In this document: positions 46,561 through 58,009 of the stretch, in pieces
How positions within the stretch are numbered: the stretch's first letter is position 1
Layout of the letters: every line of letters begins with the position of its first letter
NCBI GenBank assembly: GCA_032622095.1
Contig: CP136067.1
Span: forward strand, 179,586,556 to 179,650,555
Direction of reading: 5' to 3'
Length of the DNA stretch: 64,000 bases
Origin: Siphonodentalium dalli
Taxonomy: Eukaryota; Mollusca; Scaphopoda; Gadilida; Siphonodentaliidae
Notes under the pieces: model-generated
The model's database searches: none
Seen by the model: the letters and a program-made list of their open reading frames with translations, nothing else
Told to the model about the DNA's origin: nothing
Translations under genes and position numbers: made by a program

Positions 46561-47559
46561 CATGATTCTGTCATAAAGGGTATGACAGATTAAAAAAAAA
46601 TGTTCTGTGTGACAGAAGTAACAATAGACGTTTTCAGGATACTATTTGTATCCGTTCGTCCACAATATGTCTACCCGCATGTTTATAGGCTACAATACAC
46701 CAAATGATTTGGATAGGCCTCAGTGTTAGCAAACAATATCCCGCTGGCCTGTATTCACAGGAAAGAGTTGACCCTGTATGAGTATCAACAATTAAAGAAC
46801 GTCCGTTTACACACACGAAAATGTTCCCAAAAGTACTTGCCAACGTATTGTGTCACACTGCAATTTTGACAAACGTCACACTACCATTAAATGGAGGGAA
46901 AAATGATATCGAAAAAAACCCCACCCATAAATTATTCCACAATTTGACAGCCGTTCACAATGTGGCAATAATTGATGTTTCTCGTTTCTCGTCGAGAAAT
47001 ACTTCTTGCATTTTTTTCGTGCAATATTCATCCATGTACCATTGACCATTCAGCTGCCATGATTTGTTTTAATGCTGATCCTAGCTTGGGGTGCCAGGGG
47101 AAATAACTATACTAATTTGTATTTGGTGTATGATAACATTAAGTTACAATATGACAACCCGCATATTATATGGCAGCATCTAGCCACGTCTGGCTACATG
47201 CATAATATGTTCTACGTCATATAATTTAGGTTCCAAGATCACTGCCATTTTAGACCACACACAACAGCGGGGAAATGCTCACGTTACAGCCTGTCAACCC
47301 CCATGTTATATGCAAATATTTACACGTAAGCAGACCAGATAATCCCTGATATATCTCACGTGACGTCAGTGTGATGTAATCACGGTTACTAACTGAATGA
47401 AAGAAACATTTCTGCGGGATTATACCAACATCGATCCTCAATTGATCCTCGCATTATATCTGACAGCTATACGAATTGCAAGTGGAGTTGTTTTGTCGGC
47501 TCCCGGTGAACTGGAATAGCTTAATAGCAACAATTATGGACAAATTATACATAATTGGA
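46561..47559. other. non-coding, nothing recognised
   Basis: Open frames at 46634-47045 overlap on both strands without family features. Confidence 0.4.
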
Positions 47560-47760
47560 AACTGATTTGGTTCCGAGGCCCTGGACTGCGAGCAGTCTGG
47601 ATGTCTTCCCGGCTGACGGGCGACGAATTATTTCTGATACCCACAGACATAATTGTTAGTCCTATTCCCTGTAACAAACGTTTTTCTTTAGTGTGCAGAA
47701 CGACCGTACTTGACTGACAATTGTCCTAACAAAGAGGGATATAATGGCCGACTTCCTTCC
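47560..47760 (+). repeat. dispersed repeat 'GGATGTCTTCCCGGCTGACG'
   Basis: Copies at 47560-47760, 49150-49400, ~51040-51150 (diverged), ~51945-52060 and 52860-53070. Shared order: 'tgatttggttc', 'ggccctggactgcga-cag', 'ggatgtcttcccggctgacgg', 'gacgaattatttctgatacccacag', 'cataattgttagtc-tgttctctgtaa'. Confidence 0.75.
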
Positions 47761-47799
47761 GTCCTTCTTGGTATTAATTTGAATACGTCACACTCAAGG

Positions 47800-48330
47800 C
47801 CTGGGATGTAGGTCATCATTAAAGTCACGCAAAGTAGGTCACCGTTTAAAGAGAGATATCTTTATTACCTCCAAGTATAGGAGAGATCCATATACTTGAC
47901 ATATAATTACAGTTGGATTAAAGTGGGCTCCCCTGGTCAGTGTGGTGGGCCATTATGTACAAGTATGGAGAGGTGTTGGAAACCACGAGAGTGAAGCATA
48001 TATCCACTTGAATGTTCAATACAGCTTTTGTTGCAGGAAAATCCGATTTGTCCAATAGATATGAAAGTTAGTCGTTACAACATGCGTGGGTGTTGAGAAG
48101 ATAATTGAATTCACGTAAAGTAAGCCATCGTTTAACGCCTGCAATGTAGGTAATCATTGAAGTCACGTAAAGTAGGCCACCGTTTAAAGTCGGGAATATT
48201 GGTCATCAATAAGTCACGTAAAGTAAGCCATCGTTTAAATCCTGGAATATATGTCACAATTGAAGTCACGTAATGTAATGTAGGCCATCATTTTAAGCAT
48301 GGAATATAGGCCAACGTTCGAGGCCTGTAA
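47800..48330 (+). repeat. ~52-bp tandem repeat
   Basis: AAGTCACGTAAAGTAGGCCA / 'ccgtttaaag-c-ggaatataggtcatcatt' recurs about five times, once at ~47800 and then densely at 48110-48330. Confidence 0.8.
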
Positions 48331-48439
48331 CCACGGGGATCACCCATCATCCAGGCCGGCAAATTTAATAACTTTGCGTAACCTATTTTCGTTCGCCTAG
48401 TTTGTGCCTATTTCAGACTAATTGCTAAACCATTTAAGA

Positions 48440-48560
48440 AATGGATGTTGATTTGCTTGCGTTCCATAGAGTATGGATGCAAGTTGGTCTGACATTTTGT
48501 GTGGAGTGTCAGACCAACTTGCATCCATACTCTATGGAACGCAACAAAATCAACATTCAT
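48440..48560. repeat. ~55-bp hairpin, nearly perfect
   Basis: AATGGATGTTGATTT...GCGTTCCATAGAGTATGG...GTTGGTCTGACA pairs with TGTCAGACCAAC...GGAACGC...AATCAACATTCATT; 12-base loop. The phrase ATGGATGCAAGTTGG from the stem appears again at 48667. Confidence 0.9.
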
Positions 48561-49055
48561 TACTTATATTTACACTCAACCGAGTCAACTGGCAGATTAA
48601 AAGAGTTATAAGCGTCCATTTCCAACGTTATTATCGTAGCTCGGAGCAAGTTGCGTCTACAGAAAAATGGATGCAAGTTGGGGTCAGCGCGCGACGTCAT
48701 GTGACGTAATTTCGACCAACCAACGTCCTGCATTCATGTTCCACAATAGGAATGCACTCGTGAGTGTAAATATAGGTTAATAGAAGCGTTTCACAAACTG
48801 TTATATATCACTAATACTGGTATTATTACACAGCAATGTGTAACTGATTGAAGTTATAATTCGAAATGTCCATTTTGGGACCTGATTGAGCAATAATTAA
48901 GGCGGGAATTGGTGATTGCGAGACCCACAGAAAACTGTTACACGACCTGTTTGTCCGTCGCGTCATTCTCCTTTAAAGTAACCAAGCAAACTGAACGGTC
49001 GTTTACCTCAAATTTGCAGGCTTGCATCACCCAAGGTCTATAATACACTAAATCA
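48561..49055. other. non-coding
   Basis: Nothing beyond a stem-derived phrase at 48667. Confidence 0.4.
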
Positions 49056-49121
49056 TGCCATGCATATCTACTCTGGCTAACGCCCATATGGTTACTCAGA
49101 GTAGAGACTCATAGCATGATC
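49056..49121. repeat. hairpin derivative of the 'CATGCCATG' family
   Basis: ATCATGC...CTACTCTG...CAGAGTAG...GCATGAT; a short foldback built from the first bases of the 46137 family. Confidence 0.75.
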
Positions 49122-49431
49122 TAATAATACACGTACCACACAGTCGGAACATATATGGTTCAGTTGCTTTGGACCGCGATCGGCCTGGTTGTCTTCCCAG
49201 CTGACGGGAGAGGAATTATTTCAGATACCCACAGGCGTTATGCCTGGTCTTGTTCTCTGTAGCATTATGTCCTCAGTGCGCATATTGGACGATTGTCCCA
49301 GCGCCGACCGAAATAATAACCGAGTTCCTTCCGGCGTCATCTCAATTTGAATAATTCGCAGTCAATGTCTGTAATGGACACCTTTCGCTCAATGAACTGC
49401 TATACAGATAAGAATTACGAAATGGGTACTA

Positions 49432-50553
49432 CAGTACCAGTCAGAAGAAGTGGTATATTGAGGCGCGCCTTTATTGCGATATTGAACGCGCTTAATTTCT
49501 AAAAAGGCGCGATTATAGCGCAGTACCACAAATATGTCGCGCTTATTATTGCGATATATACCGTGCGCAAAATTGCGATAACTATTGTGCACAAATTGTA
49601 CATAGAGTGTACATAAAGCATATACAACTATAATTATATACAAATATAAACCATTTTATTATATGCTTCCCTATTAAATAGTGGGAAATTGCCGTGGCGT
49701 AGAGCGTTATATCCATCGCCTGGACCGACTCGATGGATAGCACTGACCGACTCGATGGATAACACAATAGTATTACTTTTTCGGAGATTACTTCCGGTTT
49801 ATAGCGGCGAATCACATTAAGTTTCAAAGCGTATCAATAACAGCCGGACTATAGTTTTAATTATTTATTTTCACGGTTCATAAACTGTTATTTAATTGTT
49901 ATCATGTTAACTCATTTGTTTTAATATATTCTTATCACTAATTTATGTAGACATTAATTTTCTCGCATCATTTCAGAATAAAACAATGGGGCTATTTCTT
50001 ATGGCGGCTATGCTCGATATTTGTCATTCAGTGGTGAGCAAATCAATTGATGGAATGTAAACAAAATGCAAATGTCGAAGCTTTCTAACAATTTGAAGTG
50101 AACTGTAGGACAAAATTAGCAGTTTTGGTGCGGTTTATAGCGCATATAATAAAAAGAACACCTACGGGTTTTGGTTGAATACCCGGATTATCTCATTCGT
50201 GGGTACAAGGAAATACAGAATTTCCACTCGCGGCTTGCAGCCGCTCGTGGAAATTTTGTATTTCCTTGTACCCACGAATGAGATAATCCGCGTATTCAAC
50301 CAAAACCCGTATGTATTCTCTATGTCTCTATTTATGCAATAAACAATATAGCAGAAGAAATAATTGGTTCAAATGTCGCAATTTTAAGCGCCCGATATCG
50401 TAATATTAAGCGCGAAATATTGCGATATTAAGCGCAAAATATTGCAATAATATCGCAAGCGGCGCGCTTATAAGCGTTTCCACTTGCAATATTATTGCGA
50501 TATTGGGCGCGAAAATAGCGCGCTTAATATATCGCTTCTTTTGACTGGTACTG
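49432..50553. mobile_element. Tc1/mariner-like MITE, TA-flanked
   Basis: TA|CAGTACCAGTCAGAAGAAG at the left, complement of CAGTACCAGTCAAAAGAAG at the right, |TA. CAGT ends and a TA duplication are typical of Tc1/mariner. Subterminal DNA is packed with GCGATATT/AAGCGC motifs on both sides. No transposase. It contains the hairpin 50164-50310. Confidence 0.85.
50164..50310. repeat. foldback of the 'GCGYATAATAAAAAGAA' family, copy 2
   Basis: Preceded by GCGCATATAATAAAAAGAAC. Arms of ~70 bp: ACGGGTTTTGGTTGAATAC...GGTACAAGGAAATAC...CCACTCGCGGC and complement, nearly perfect. Confidence 0.9.
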
Positions 50554-50555
50554 TA

Positions 50556-51180
50556 TATGTTCTTAAATGTTGTCGTTTTACGATTACGGTTTCTAGAACC
50601 AAACATGGCACGCGAGCTTTGTGCGCAATCATCGAGTCAAACACTGACTGATAACAACATAATTAAGTACACAAATATCCATGGAAACCAGAACGATATC
50701 ACCTTATTGGGAGTGGCAAGGAGTTTGGGTTGCAAAATTTTTTCTCACAAACGGACTCGCAAGTGTCAATTCTACGAAACGGTTTTTGGACCGTCCGAAC
50801 AATTTTGACTAGAATTACATATAGCTATTCTTTATTCTTATGAGCAGTCGCTCATTGTGCAAAAGGTGTCAAATGTAATGTAAGTCGTAAATATGGCGGT
50901 TTTTCGTTTTCTGCAATTGTTATATATACTATGTAAATAATATTGTAAAGTGACATACATATATAACATCAAAACATGCGGCTAAAAAAAAACAGTTTTT
51001 GCCCACTTTTGTCACGTTCGGGGATAAACATGCAGGTAGGTCAATAACTATACATGAACTGATTTGGTTCAGCGGCCCTGGACTGCGACCAGCCGGGATG
51101 TCTTCTCGTCTGACGAATTGGTTCAGCCGGTCTGAAATGCGACCACCCAAGGCCATATACTATGCAGAGCATACTACAGT
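50556..51180. other. non-coding; includes a diverged copy of the 47560 repeat
   Basis: Open frame 50557-50808 crosses the end of the MITE and shows no family features. ~51040-51150 belongs to the 'GGATGTCTTC' family. Confidence 0.5.
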
Positions 51181-51345
51181 TTGTGTTTGAATGCCGAAAT
51201 ATCTCTTGGGTGTCTGGACAGAAATATCGAAATTTCACGAGCGTCTGCAAGTCTCGAGTGAAAATTCGACATTTCTTTCCAGATACTCATGAGATGTTTC
51301 AGGTATCAAACAAAACCTCAAGGTGTTCTTTTTATTATATGCGCC
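51181..51345 (-). repeat. foldback of the 'GCGYATAATAAAAAGAA' family, copy 3
   Basis: Reverse orientation: ends AAGAACACC-type flank (GGTGTTCTTTTTATTATATG at ~51321). Arms 'ttgtgtttgaatgcc', 'tgtctggacagaaatatcgaaatttcacgagcgtctgc' pair with the right side. Homologous to copy 2 but with different stem bases. Confidence 0.85.
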
Positions 51346-52460
51346 TTATTAATGCTTCAAGTTGCAAATTATTCAGCATTCTCACTTTTAATAGCACAAC
51401 AAATTAAACAATACACGGAAAGCAACACCTGTTTGACCCAAATTTCTTAAACCGATCAGCTGATAGGTAGCAAACCGCTATCAAATGATGACGTCATTCG
51501 GCAAGCATCTGTGAAATAACAAAAAGCTACAATAAAATAACAAAATCGTATTTCACTGTAAGATAAAACAAATCTTGTAATATGAGGGTTCCTTTGCACA
51601 AATTCAGTTTTCTTTTATAGTGATTGACCAGTGTATTTCCTTCATTATTGATTGGGATTTAGCATAATGTTGATAAGCCTTAATTTACAACATGCATCGA
51701 TGAGAAATTATTTATATCATCTTCTCGGCGAGCCATCTATTAACATTGTTTCACTTGATTAGGACACTATTTGCATTTGTCGGAGAATGGTTGTCCTGAA
51801 TGTTTCTTCTTTTGAAGTCGATAATACTCGATATTCCTAGTCTGGGTGATTTACAAGAAGTCGCCTGTTCTTTATTAAATTATCGATGTTTATAGCACTC
51901 GACACCTTCTACGGGGCCCAGTTCACCATATTTATAATGGTATAATATAGGACTCTGGATGTCTTACCGGCTGAATGGAGACGAATTATGTCTGATAACC
52001 CCGGCCATAATTATCATTCTGGTTCTCTGTAAGTCCAACCTGCAAATAGTGTATCTGTTATTTGCAGAATGCGCTCCCCGGAGGGTGAATTTAGTGACGC
52101 TATCCCGCATACCTGGCTATCATCACCAAATTCACCTTCTGGGAACCTCATTCTACTTATGCCTCAACTGCTGTGGGAGAACTAGGAACAGATTCCCCAG
52201 TTTAAGTTGGTGTCAGATGCTCACATGTTATTCACCTCGATCATGCATTTTATATTCTGCAAATTAGGAAGGGAAAAAGTAACTAAAACAAAGTGAAATA
52301 TTGAGATTATAGATACTTCCCAGAAAATGAGGCCTAAGCAGAAAGAGGTACCCAGAGGATAAATTCACACTCTGGGGACCTCATTCCGCAAATGACAGAC
52401 ACACGATGTGCAGATTTGCTGTAAGGCATTTCTCCTTAGTGCGAAGAACGTACAATTGTC
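51346..52460. other. non-coding; one dispersed-repeat copy
   Basis: 51945-52060 is a copy of the 47560 family. Nothing else recognised. Confidence 0.5.
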
Positions 52461-52859
52461 TTAACCCTTTACCCAACAGAACGGCCCTGTGCCAATGCAT
52501 TATCTTATATATGCGAGTCGACCATAGGTCGCCTCGCATATATAAGAGAATGCATTGGCTTAACACATTAAAAATTATAAAATTGTTAAAGAATGTAAGA
52601 AAAAATGGTAAAAAGTGTTAAAACAAGATTTTTTTAGGCCAATGCATTCTCTTATATATGCGAGGCGACCTATGGTCGACTCGCATATATAAGAGAATGC
52701 ATTGGCACAGGGCATAACTGTAACTATCAAAATGTGGTCAAGGAGCCGGTTCCAATGCTATCCATATTTGTATGGTGTTAGTGAGACAGACCGAACATAT
52801 TTTAGGCTGTTGAAGCTTTATTTGGCCGGTTTTGGCCGGTTTGTTGGGTAAAGGGTTAT
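52461..52859 (+). mobile_element. piggyBac-like MITE with double palindrome, copy 5
   Basis: TTAA at the left (52461-52464); the right end reads TTAT, one base changed. Palindromes present with one arm change (TTATCTTA for TTCTCTTA). Inserted within a 47560-family repeat. Confidence 0.9.
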
Positions 52860-53179
52860 TAATGGATGTCTTCCAGGCTGACGGTAGACGATTTATATGT
52901 CTGATACTCAGAGACGTAATTGTTAGTCTTGTTCTCTGTAACACACTTTGATTTCTTAGTATGCATAACAACCACAATGGACGGACAGATGTCCTAACCG
53001 AGACATGTATCATTTCATTTCCTTGCAGATACATGTAATTGAGATAAACGCCATTAATTGCCATACAGGGATCGGGATGCTTCTTATTGTTTATGCTGAA
53101 GAAAAAAGTGGTCACTTTTTCTATCTGATAAGATAAAATATACGATTTGAATAACTCTGGTTTACATTAACCCTTTATA

Positions 53180-53229
53180 TACTAAATACTCACTGACGAG
53201 TAGTTACTAAATACTCACTGACGAGTAGT
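53180..53229 (+). repeat. 25-bp direct repeat, two copies
   Basis: TACTAAATACTCACTGACGA-GTAGT twice without a gap; each contains ACTC...GAGT. Confidence 0.85.
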
Positions 53230-53549
53230 TCCCTTACGAATATTTACGATTGTTCAGATAATAAGTTCAACCTCAACAGTGGTTTCTTTCTTGATAAATA
53301 ACATGTTTCGGGCAATTTTATACTATAGTTGACAGTGGTTAGCATTACTTTGGGCAATTAATCGATTCTGATAACTGAAGCGGCATTTCTAGAAATGTTG
53401 GAATCTGATTATATGGGGACCATCGAATCGGATTGAGTACCTTTACATGGTGGGGTAGATGGGATGCAAATTTTCCGGTTCTTGGCATTTATGTCAACAA
53501 CAGCGTCAGAGAAAGACATTTTGACATTTCGGCCTGGTCCATCTCGACC

Positions 53550-53745
53550 CAGATACGGCATCGCCACGCTCGAGTCCGTGATCCAGATACGGCACTGCCA
53601 CGCTCGAATCCGCGACCCAGATAAGGCACCGCCACGCTCGAGTCCGTGATCCAGATACGGCACCGCCACGCCCGAGTCCGCGACCCAGATATGGCACCGC
53701 CACGCTCCGTGGCACATAATCTCATCTATCCGACACGCGCCCGGG
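53550..53745 (+). repeat. 34-bp GC-rich minisatellite
   Basis: About five units of GCCACGCTCGAGTCCGTGAT / CCAGATACGGCACC. Shares the GGCACCGCCACGCTCGAGTC core with the adjacent 63-bp array. Confidence 0.9.
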
Positions 53746-54030
53746 TGCTGGACCCCATGGTACCAACCGCCACGCTCGAGTCCGTGGCAGCGAATCTCAT
53801 TTATCCGAACAGGCGCATCGGGAGCGGCACCGCCACGCTCGAGTCCGTGGCACCGAATCTCATCTACCCGAACAGGCGTCTCGGGAGCGGCACCGCCACG
53901 CTCGAGTCTGTGGCACCGAATATCATCTATCCGAACACCCGCCTCAGGGGTGGCACCGCCACGCTCGAGTCCGTCGCACCGAATTTCATCTATCCGAACA
54001 CGCGCCTCGGGAGTGGAACCAATATCTCGT
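53746..54030 (+). repeat. 63-bp GC-rich minisatellite, about five units, frame-keeping
   Basis: Unit: core CACCGCCACGCTCGAGTCCG, then 'tggcaccgaatctcatctatccgaacaggcgcctcgggagcgg'. As 63 is divisible by 3, an open frame (53646-54110) keeps a 21-residue repeat (TATLESVAPNLIYPNRRLGSG). With no start context or flanking gene I treat it as a minisatellite, though a coding repeat cannot be excluded. Confidence 0.85.
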
Positions 54031-54081
54031 ATATTAAATGTTATTCAAATGCAGTTGCAATAATTACGGATAGCAGTTCAT

Positions 54082-54310
54082 TTAACCCTTCCATGACTGG
54101 AGCTTCCTGAAATTTTTGCATTCTCTTATATATGCGAGTTTCCGAAAGGGAGCCTCGCATATATAAGAGAATGAGTTGTGCCTTCATTGGCCTAACAATA
54201 TTTACATTTACCATGTACGCCAGTGCATTCTCCTATATATGTGAGGCTCGCTATATGGGGGCTCACATACATAAGTGAATGCAGTTGCACATGATCTTTA
54301 ATGCTGCACC
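54082..54310. mobile_element. palindrome-bearing MITE of the third family, most complete copy
   Basis: TTAACCCTTCCATGACTGGA, then a palindrome GCATTCTCTTATATATGCGA / TCGCATATATAAGAGAATG with a different centre (TTTCCGAAAGGGA). A second diverged palindrome (TGCATTCTCCTATATATGTG...) follows, then 'tctttaatgctgcacc'. Confidence 0.75.
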
Positions 54311-55527
54311 AGCGTTGCCTTCATTATCTTCACCTATTTTGTTAAACTCCAATGGTATCTTGGCGGTTCTTGGATATTGGTATTATTGTGTATAATTATA
54401 GATCGACACAGATTATTGCGTATGCGCCAGCTCGTGAGATGGCGAAGATAGCACTGCGTAACACACCTGAGGAAATCACAATAATCCACAATATGTCAAT
54501 CCGGTGCAAAATTAGTGTAGGTCGTGGGGGTGGCAGAGACTAGGAATTTTGTACTGATAAGATTCATTATTTGCGTCGTGCCATGTGGAGATATCGATGA
54601 GAGCTATTTTCGTGAGGTCTTCAAGTATAATTCCCTACAAAGCTGATTCTCATAGTATGGATTCAAGGTCGGGTTCGTTTGGATCAAATAGATGTACACT
54701 CCTCGCAAATTCTCAACAACATACCCTATATTACATAAGCCCATTCAGTGCATGATTAGATTGGCAAATCTTTCTGAACTCGGTTGGCTGTCGGCTTCAC
54801 TGCCAAATGTACTTGCCATAACATAGATATAGGTTCCCTACCTATGAGGTACATGTATACGAACAGAACGTCCCACTTAAAGCGACTCGTGTTATTCAGA
54901 ATTTAAGTATATGTAAACATATAGTAATTATTTGCCCGGCAGTTCAAATGCATGTAGGTTGATATACGACGTACAAAATATACGGACTGTAGATATGAAA
55001 TAAACTTATTCAAGCAATACAGAGTAGGCTCAAACTTCGAAAAATAAAACTCCAAAGAATACCTGTTTTGATGTAACAATAAAGAGCGTTTGTTTTTGTA
55101 TGTATAAATGATAATAAACTGTACTTGTGCGGAAAGAAGCAAATGGATTTCTGTCATTTCGGCACGTATTTTAAGATTATATAATCGAGTACGTGAGTAT
55201 ATAATCGCGGACATAATATGTTAATCATTAGAACGGGAGTGAAGAGAGAAATTGCTAATTGAAGATGTGCTCCATTTGGGTGTTCTGCATGGGGCATAAC
55301 CTTCCTCAATTAATATGTTACCCATATGATTGCTATATTTATATCGATATACAACGCCATCTGCATAACGTTTACAGATGTAGAGATTCTCGTTGGCAGA
55401 TTCGTTTTCCTTTATTAATTTATATATGGGCGAGTATCTTAATTCTATGAAATGCAATTAATTTTTTTGTTCGTGCGCACGGACGAAGTGGTTCGTTCAC
55501 ACGAAGTAGTTGATAGTTCGCTTCTAG
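54311..55527. other. non-coding, nothing recognised
   Basis: Open frames on the minus strand (54903-55457) are AT-rich and featureless. Confidence 0.4.
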
Positions 55528-55860
55528 GTCATGCCATGAATCTCTAACGCCCGTAGAGATCATATTCCACAGTATAAAACCTTGTAACTTTTTGAAGTTT
55601 TGACAGGGAACCTTTTAAAGTCGAAAAAATAACACGGGCGATATATTTCTTAATGAATATCTGTTCCTTAATAGTGTACTTCACTATATGTGAAGATCCC
55701 AACTCGAAATAGGATGCTTTTTTGTGACTTTTGAGAACCGATATCGCAATAAGCATTCAATTAATTACCCAGGAAAAAAATCCATAATTGTAAGAAACGC
55801 AAAGGAAATCGCCCACAAAGTCTCTTAAATCGAGAAATTTCGAGTTGGGACCTTCACCTG
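55528..55860. mobile_element. 'CATGCCATGAATCTCT' family copy
   Basis: GGTCATGCCATGAATCTCTA, then GTAGAGATCATATTCCAC, 'tttttgaagttttgacagggaacctt', 'ttcactatatgtgaag-tcccaactcgaaat'; the closing arm 'aaatttcgagttgggaccttcacct' is at ~55835. Confidence 0.7.
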
Positions 55861-56049
55861 ATGGGTAGGGAGCTAGCCCAACTTCTTTATCAAAATGGCT
55901 GACTCGCAATAGTATCACTTTCTGTTTTAGTTGGAGCGACTCGTGATCGCATTATATTATCTTCGGTATATATTAGTTGGCGCTACTTGCAATAGCATTT
56001 CTTTCTGTATTAGTCGGGGCGACTTTCTTCAATTTTCGAGTATACAGAC

Positions 56050-56470
56050 ACACCATATGAGGGAAGCAAGCCCTCGGTGACACCACATTCACACTATATG
56101 ATCATGGAAATACTATAGATTTGTGCAAGAGATGCTGATTTAATATTAATAAAAACAATCTAGAGCTCTAGGACTAAGACACCAAATCTCCAGAAATGAG
56201 TCACCAATTTTTTTTTGGACAGGGATGCTGATATTAAATATGAAAATAGCCCCCCCCCTGATTTAAGTCAATAAGTAAACCATATGAGGTAAGCAAGCCC
56301 TCATTCAGTGACACCACATGCATGCTATAGTATATGACCATAGTAAGGGCCCAAATCTGTGCAAACATACATTAAAAAAGATCATGCACAAAAATACTAG
56401 AGTTCCGGAAAGGAGACATCAATTCTTTGGATATAGGGATGCTAATAATATGTAATTAGGGATTATCATT
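56050..56470 (+). repeat. ~227-bp direct repeat, two diverged copies
   Basis: CCATATGAGGGAAGCAAGCC at 56053 and the matching phrase at 56279; both continue 'tgacaccacat--a--ctata' and end 'gggatgct-ata'. Confidence 0.8.
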
Positions 56471-56599
56471 GTTGAACAGATACTCACAGTTGAATGTTGA
56501 GTAGTCAGGCTAATTAAAATAGGTTAAAATTAGCCCAATGCTCCTCTTGATACCAGGTCATGCCTATAGTTTATGGGTAGGTTAGATAGTAGTCACAAT

Positions 56600-56752
56600 T
56601 ACGCTTAAGCGCAATTGATTGCGCTTAAGCGCAATTGGTTGCGCTTACGTGAAATTAATTGCGCTTAAGCGAAATTAATTTCGCTTAAGCGTAAATGCCC
56701 TATTTGTGCTTAAGCACAATATGTGTTATTTGCGCTTAAGTGCAATTCATTA
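56600..56752. repeat. cluster of seven TTGCGCTTAAGCGCAA palindromes
   Basis: GCTTAAGC-type cores at 56602, 56622, 56642 (changed to GCTTACGT), 56662, 56682, ~56708 and ~56733. The first five are spaced exactly 20 bp. Palindromes are GCGCTTAAGCGC, TCGCTTAAGCG and GTGCTTAAGCAC, i.e. the flanks vary but stay complementary. Confidence 0.9.
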
Positions 56753-56778
56753 TTAAATGTGAATTTGGCCTCCCATAA

Positions 56779-56817
56779 GATCATGCCATGAAGTAGAGAT
56801 TCATTGCATGATCTAAT
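56779..56817. repeat. mini-hairpin of the 'CATGCCATG' family
   Basis: AGATCATGCCATGAA-GTAGAG-ATTCATTGCATGATCT. Confidence 0.75.
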
Positions 56818-56974
56818 GAAGTCCGTATACAAGGATATCAAGTATTTATCGACCAATTTGATCCCCACAACCGGGGACCATATTATCAGGCTTCATATAG
56901 CTACGAGAGTTAGGACAATGTCGATTTGACAAAACCGAGCTACCATTTGTTTTTTGTCTTTTCACCGTTTATTG

Positions 56975-57925
56975 TCCCCCGAAAAAATTATTTTCGGGGG
57001 ACTATATTGTAATTAGCTCCGTCCGTGCGTATGTCCGTGCGTCCGTGCGTGTGTCCGTCCGGAGTTATAACTCCAGTAATGCTCATCCGATTTGATTGAA
57101 ACTTGGTATGTATGTGTCTCAACCAAGAACACAGGTGCTCTACAATACTGGGTGTGATCCGATGTTCTTTTATGGAGTTATTTCCCTTTTTCAACTTTGT
57201 TTTTACTTAGAAAATTTCTAACTTTTTCGGTTTCCGGATGATATCTCAAGTTTGGATCCTTTAAGTTTGTATGTGGATCAGTCATATCAAGATACAGGTT
57301 GAGTTCGAATTAGAGTTTGATCCGATGATTTTTCCTAGAGTTATGGACTTTATTCTACTTAGAAAATTCAATTTTCTTCTTTTTTCTTTGGTTTCCGGAT
57401 GGTAATTCAAGTTTGGACTGTTCAATTGAAAATTCCGTTTTTTTGGTCAAGTTCGAATTTGAGTTTGATCCGATGATTTTTCTTAGAGTTATGGGCTTTT
57501 CGACTTAGAAAATTCAATTTTTCTTGTTTTTTCTTTGGTTTCCGGATGATAACTCAAGTTTGGATAGTTTAATTGGAAATCGTTCATATCAAAATACAGG
57601 TCAAGTTCGAATTTGAGTTTGATCCAATGATTTTTCCCAGAGTTATGGGCCTTTCGATTTTGAATTTTTTTTTTTTTATAATTTTCTGTATGAGGGTACC
57701 TTCATGGTGTAATCAACTCCTCCTACAGTTTTGATCGTAGATATTTGATACTTCAGAGTATTATTACCCACATATTGGAGATGTGCAAAATGTATATAGA
57801 TGACGGAAAAAATATTTTTTACGGAATTATTAACCCTTTCGACTTAGAACATTTGAACATTTTTTTAAATTTCTTTAACAAAGCGGCGTCGACTTGCCAC
57901 GTTGTCGGGGGACACTGTGGTCGGC
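56975..57925 (+). repeat. mobile-element-like unit opened by a GTCCCCCGAAAA palindrome, with ~160-bp core repeats
   Basis: Begins with the palindrome GTCCCCCGAAAAAATTATTT/TCGGGGGAC, then 'cgtccgtgcg' runs, 'ccgatttgattgaaacttggtatg' (compare ACTTGGTACG in the Helitron-like elements). Three core units follow ('tttccggatgataactcaagtttgga', 'aagttcgaatttgagtttgatccgatgatttttc', 'agttatgggc-tttcgacttagaaaattcaattttt'). Ends near GTCGGGGGAC. The core recurs at 60835-61140. Possibly a Helitron-type element; ends not proven. Confidence 0.7.
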
Positions 57926-58009
57926 CGACATTTTATTATCATTTTCCATCGGCTTGGTGAGCGGAAAGTACCTTTATGATAACATGCTGATTACACTGTA
58001 TTTCTGTTC

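Noticed and set aside
53409-53725. Minus-strand open frames across the 34-bp minisatellite
   Set aside because: Repeat-derived, present in several frames at once, no start context or family match.
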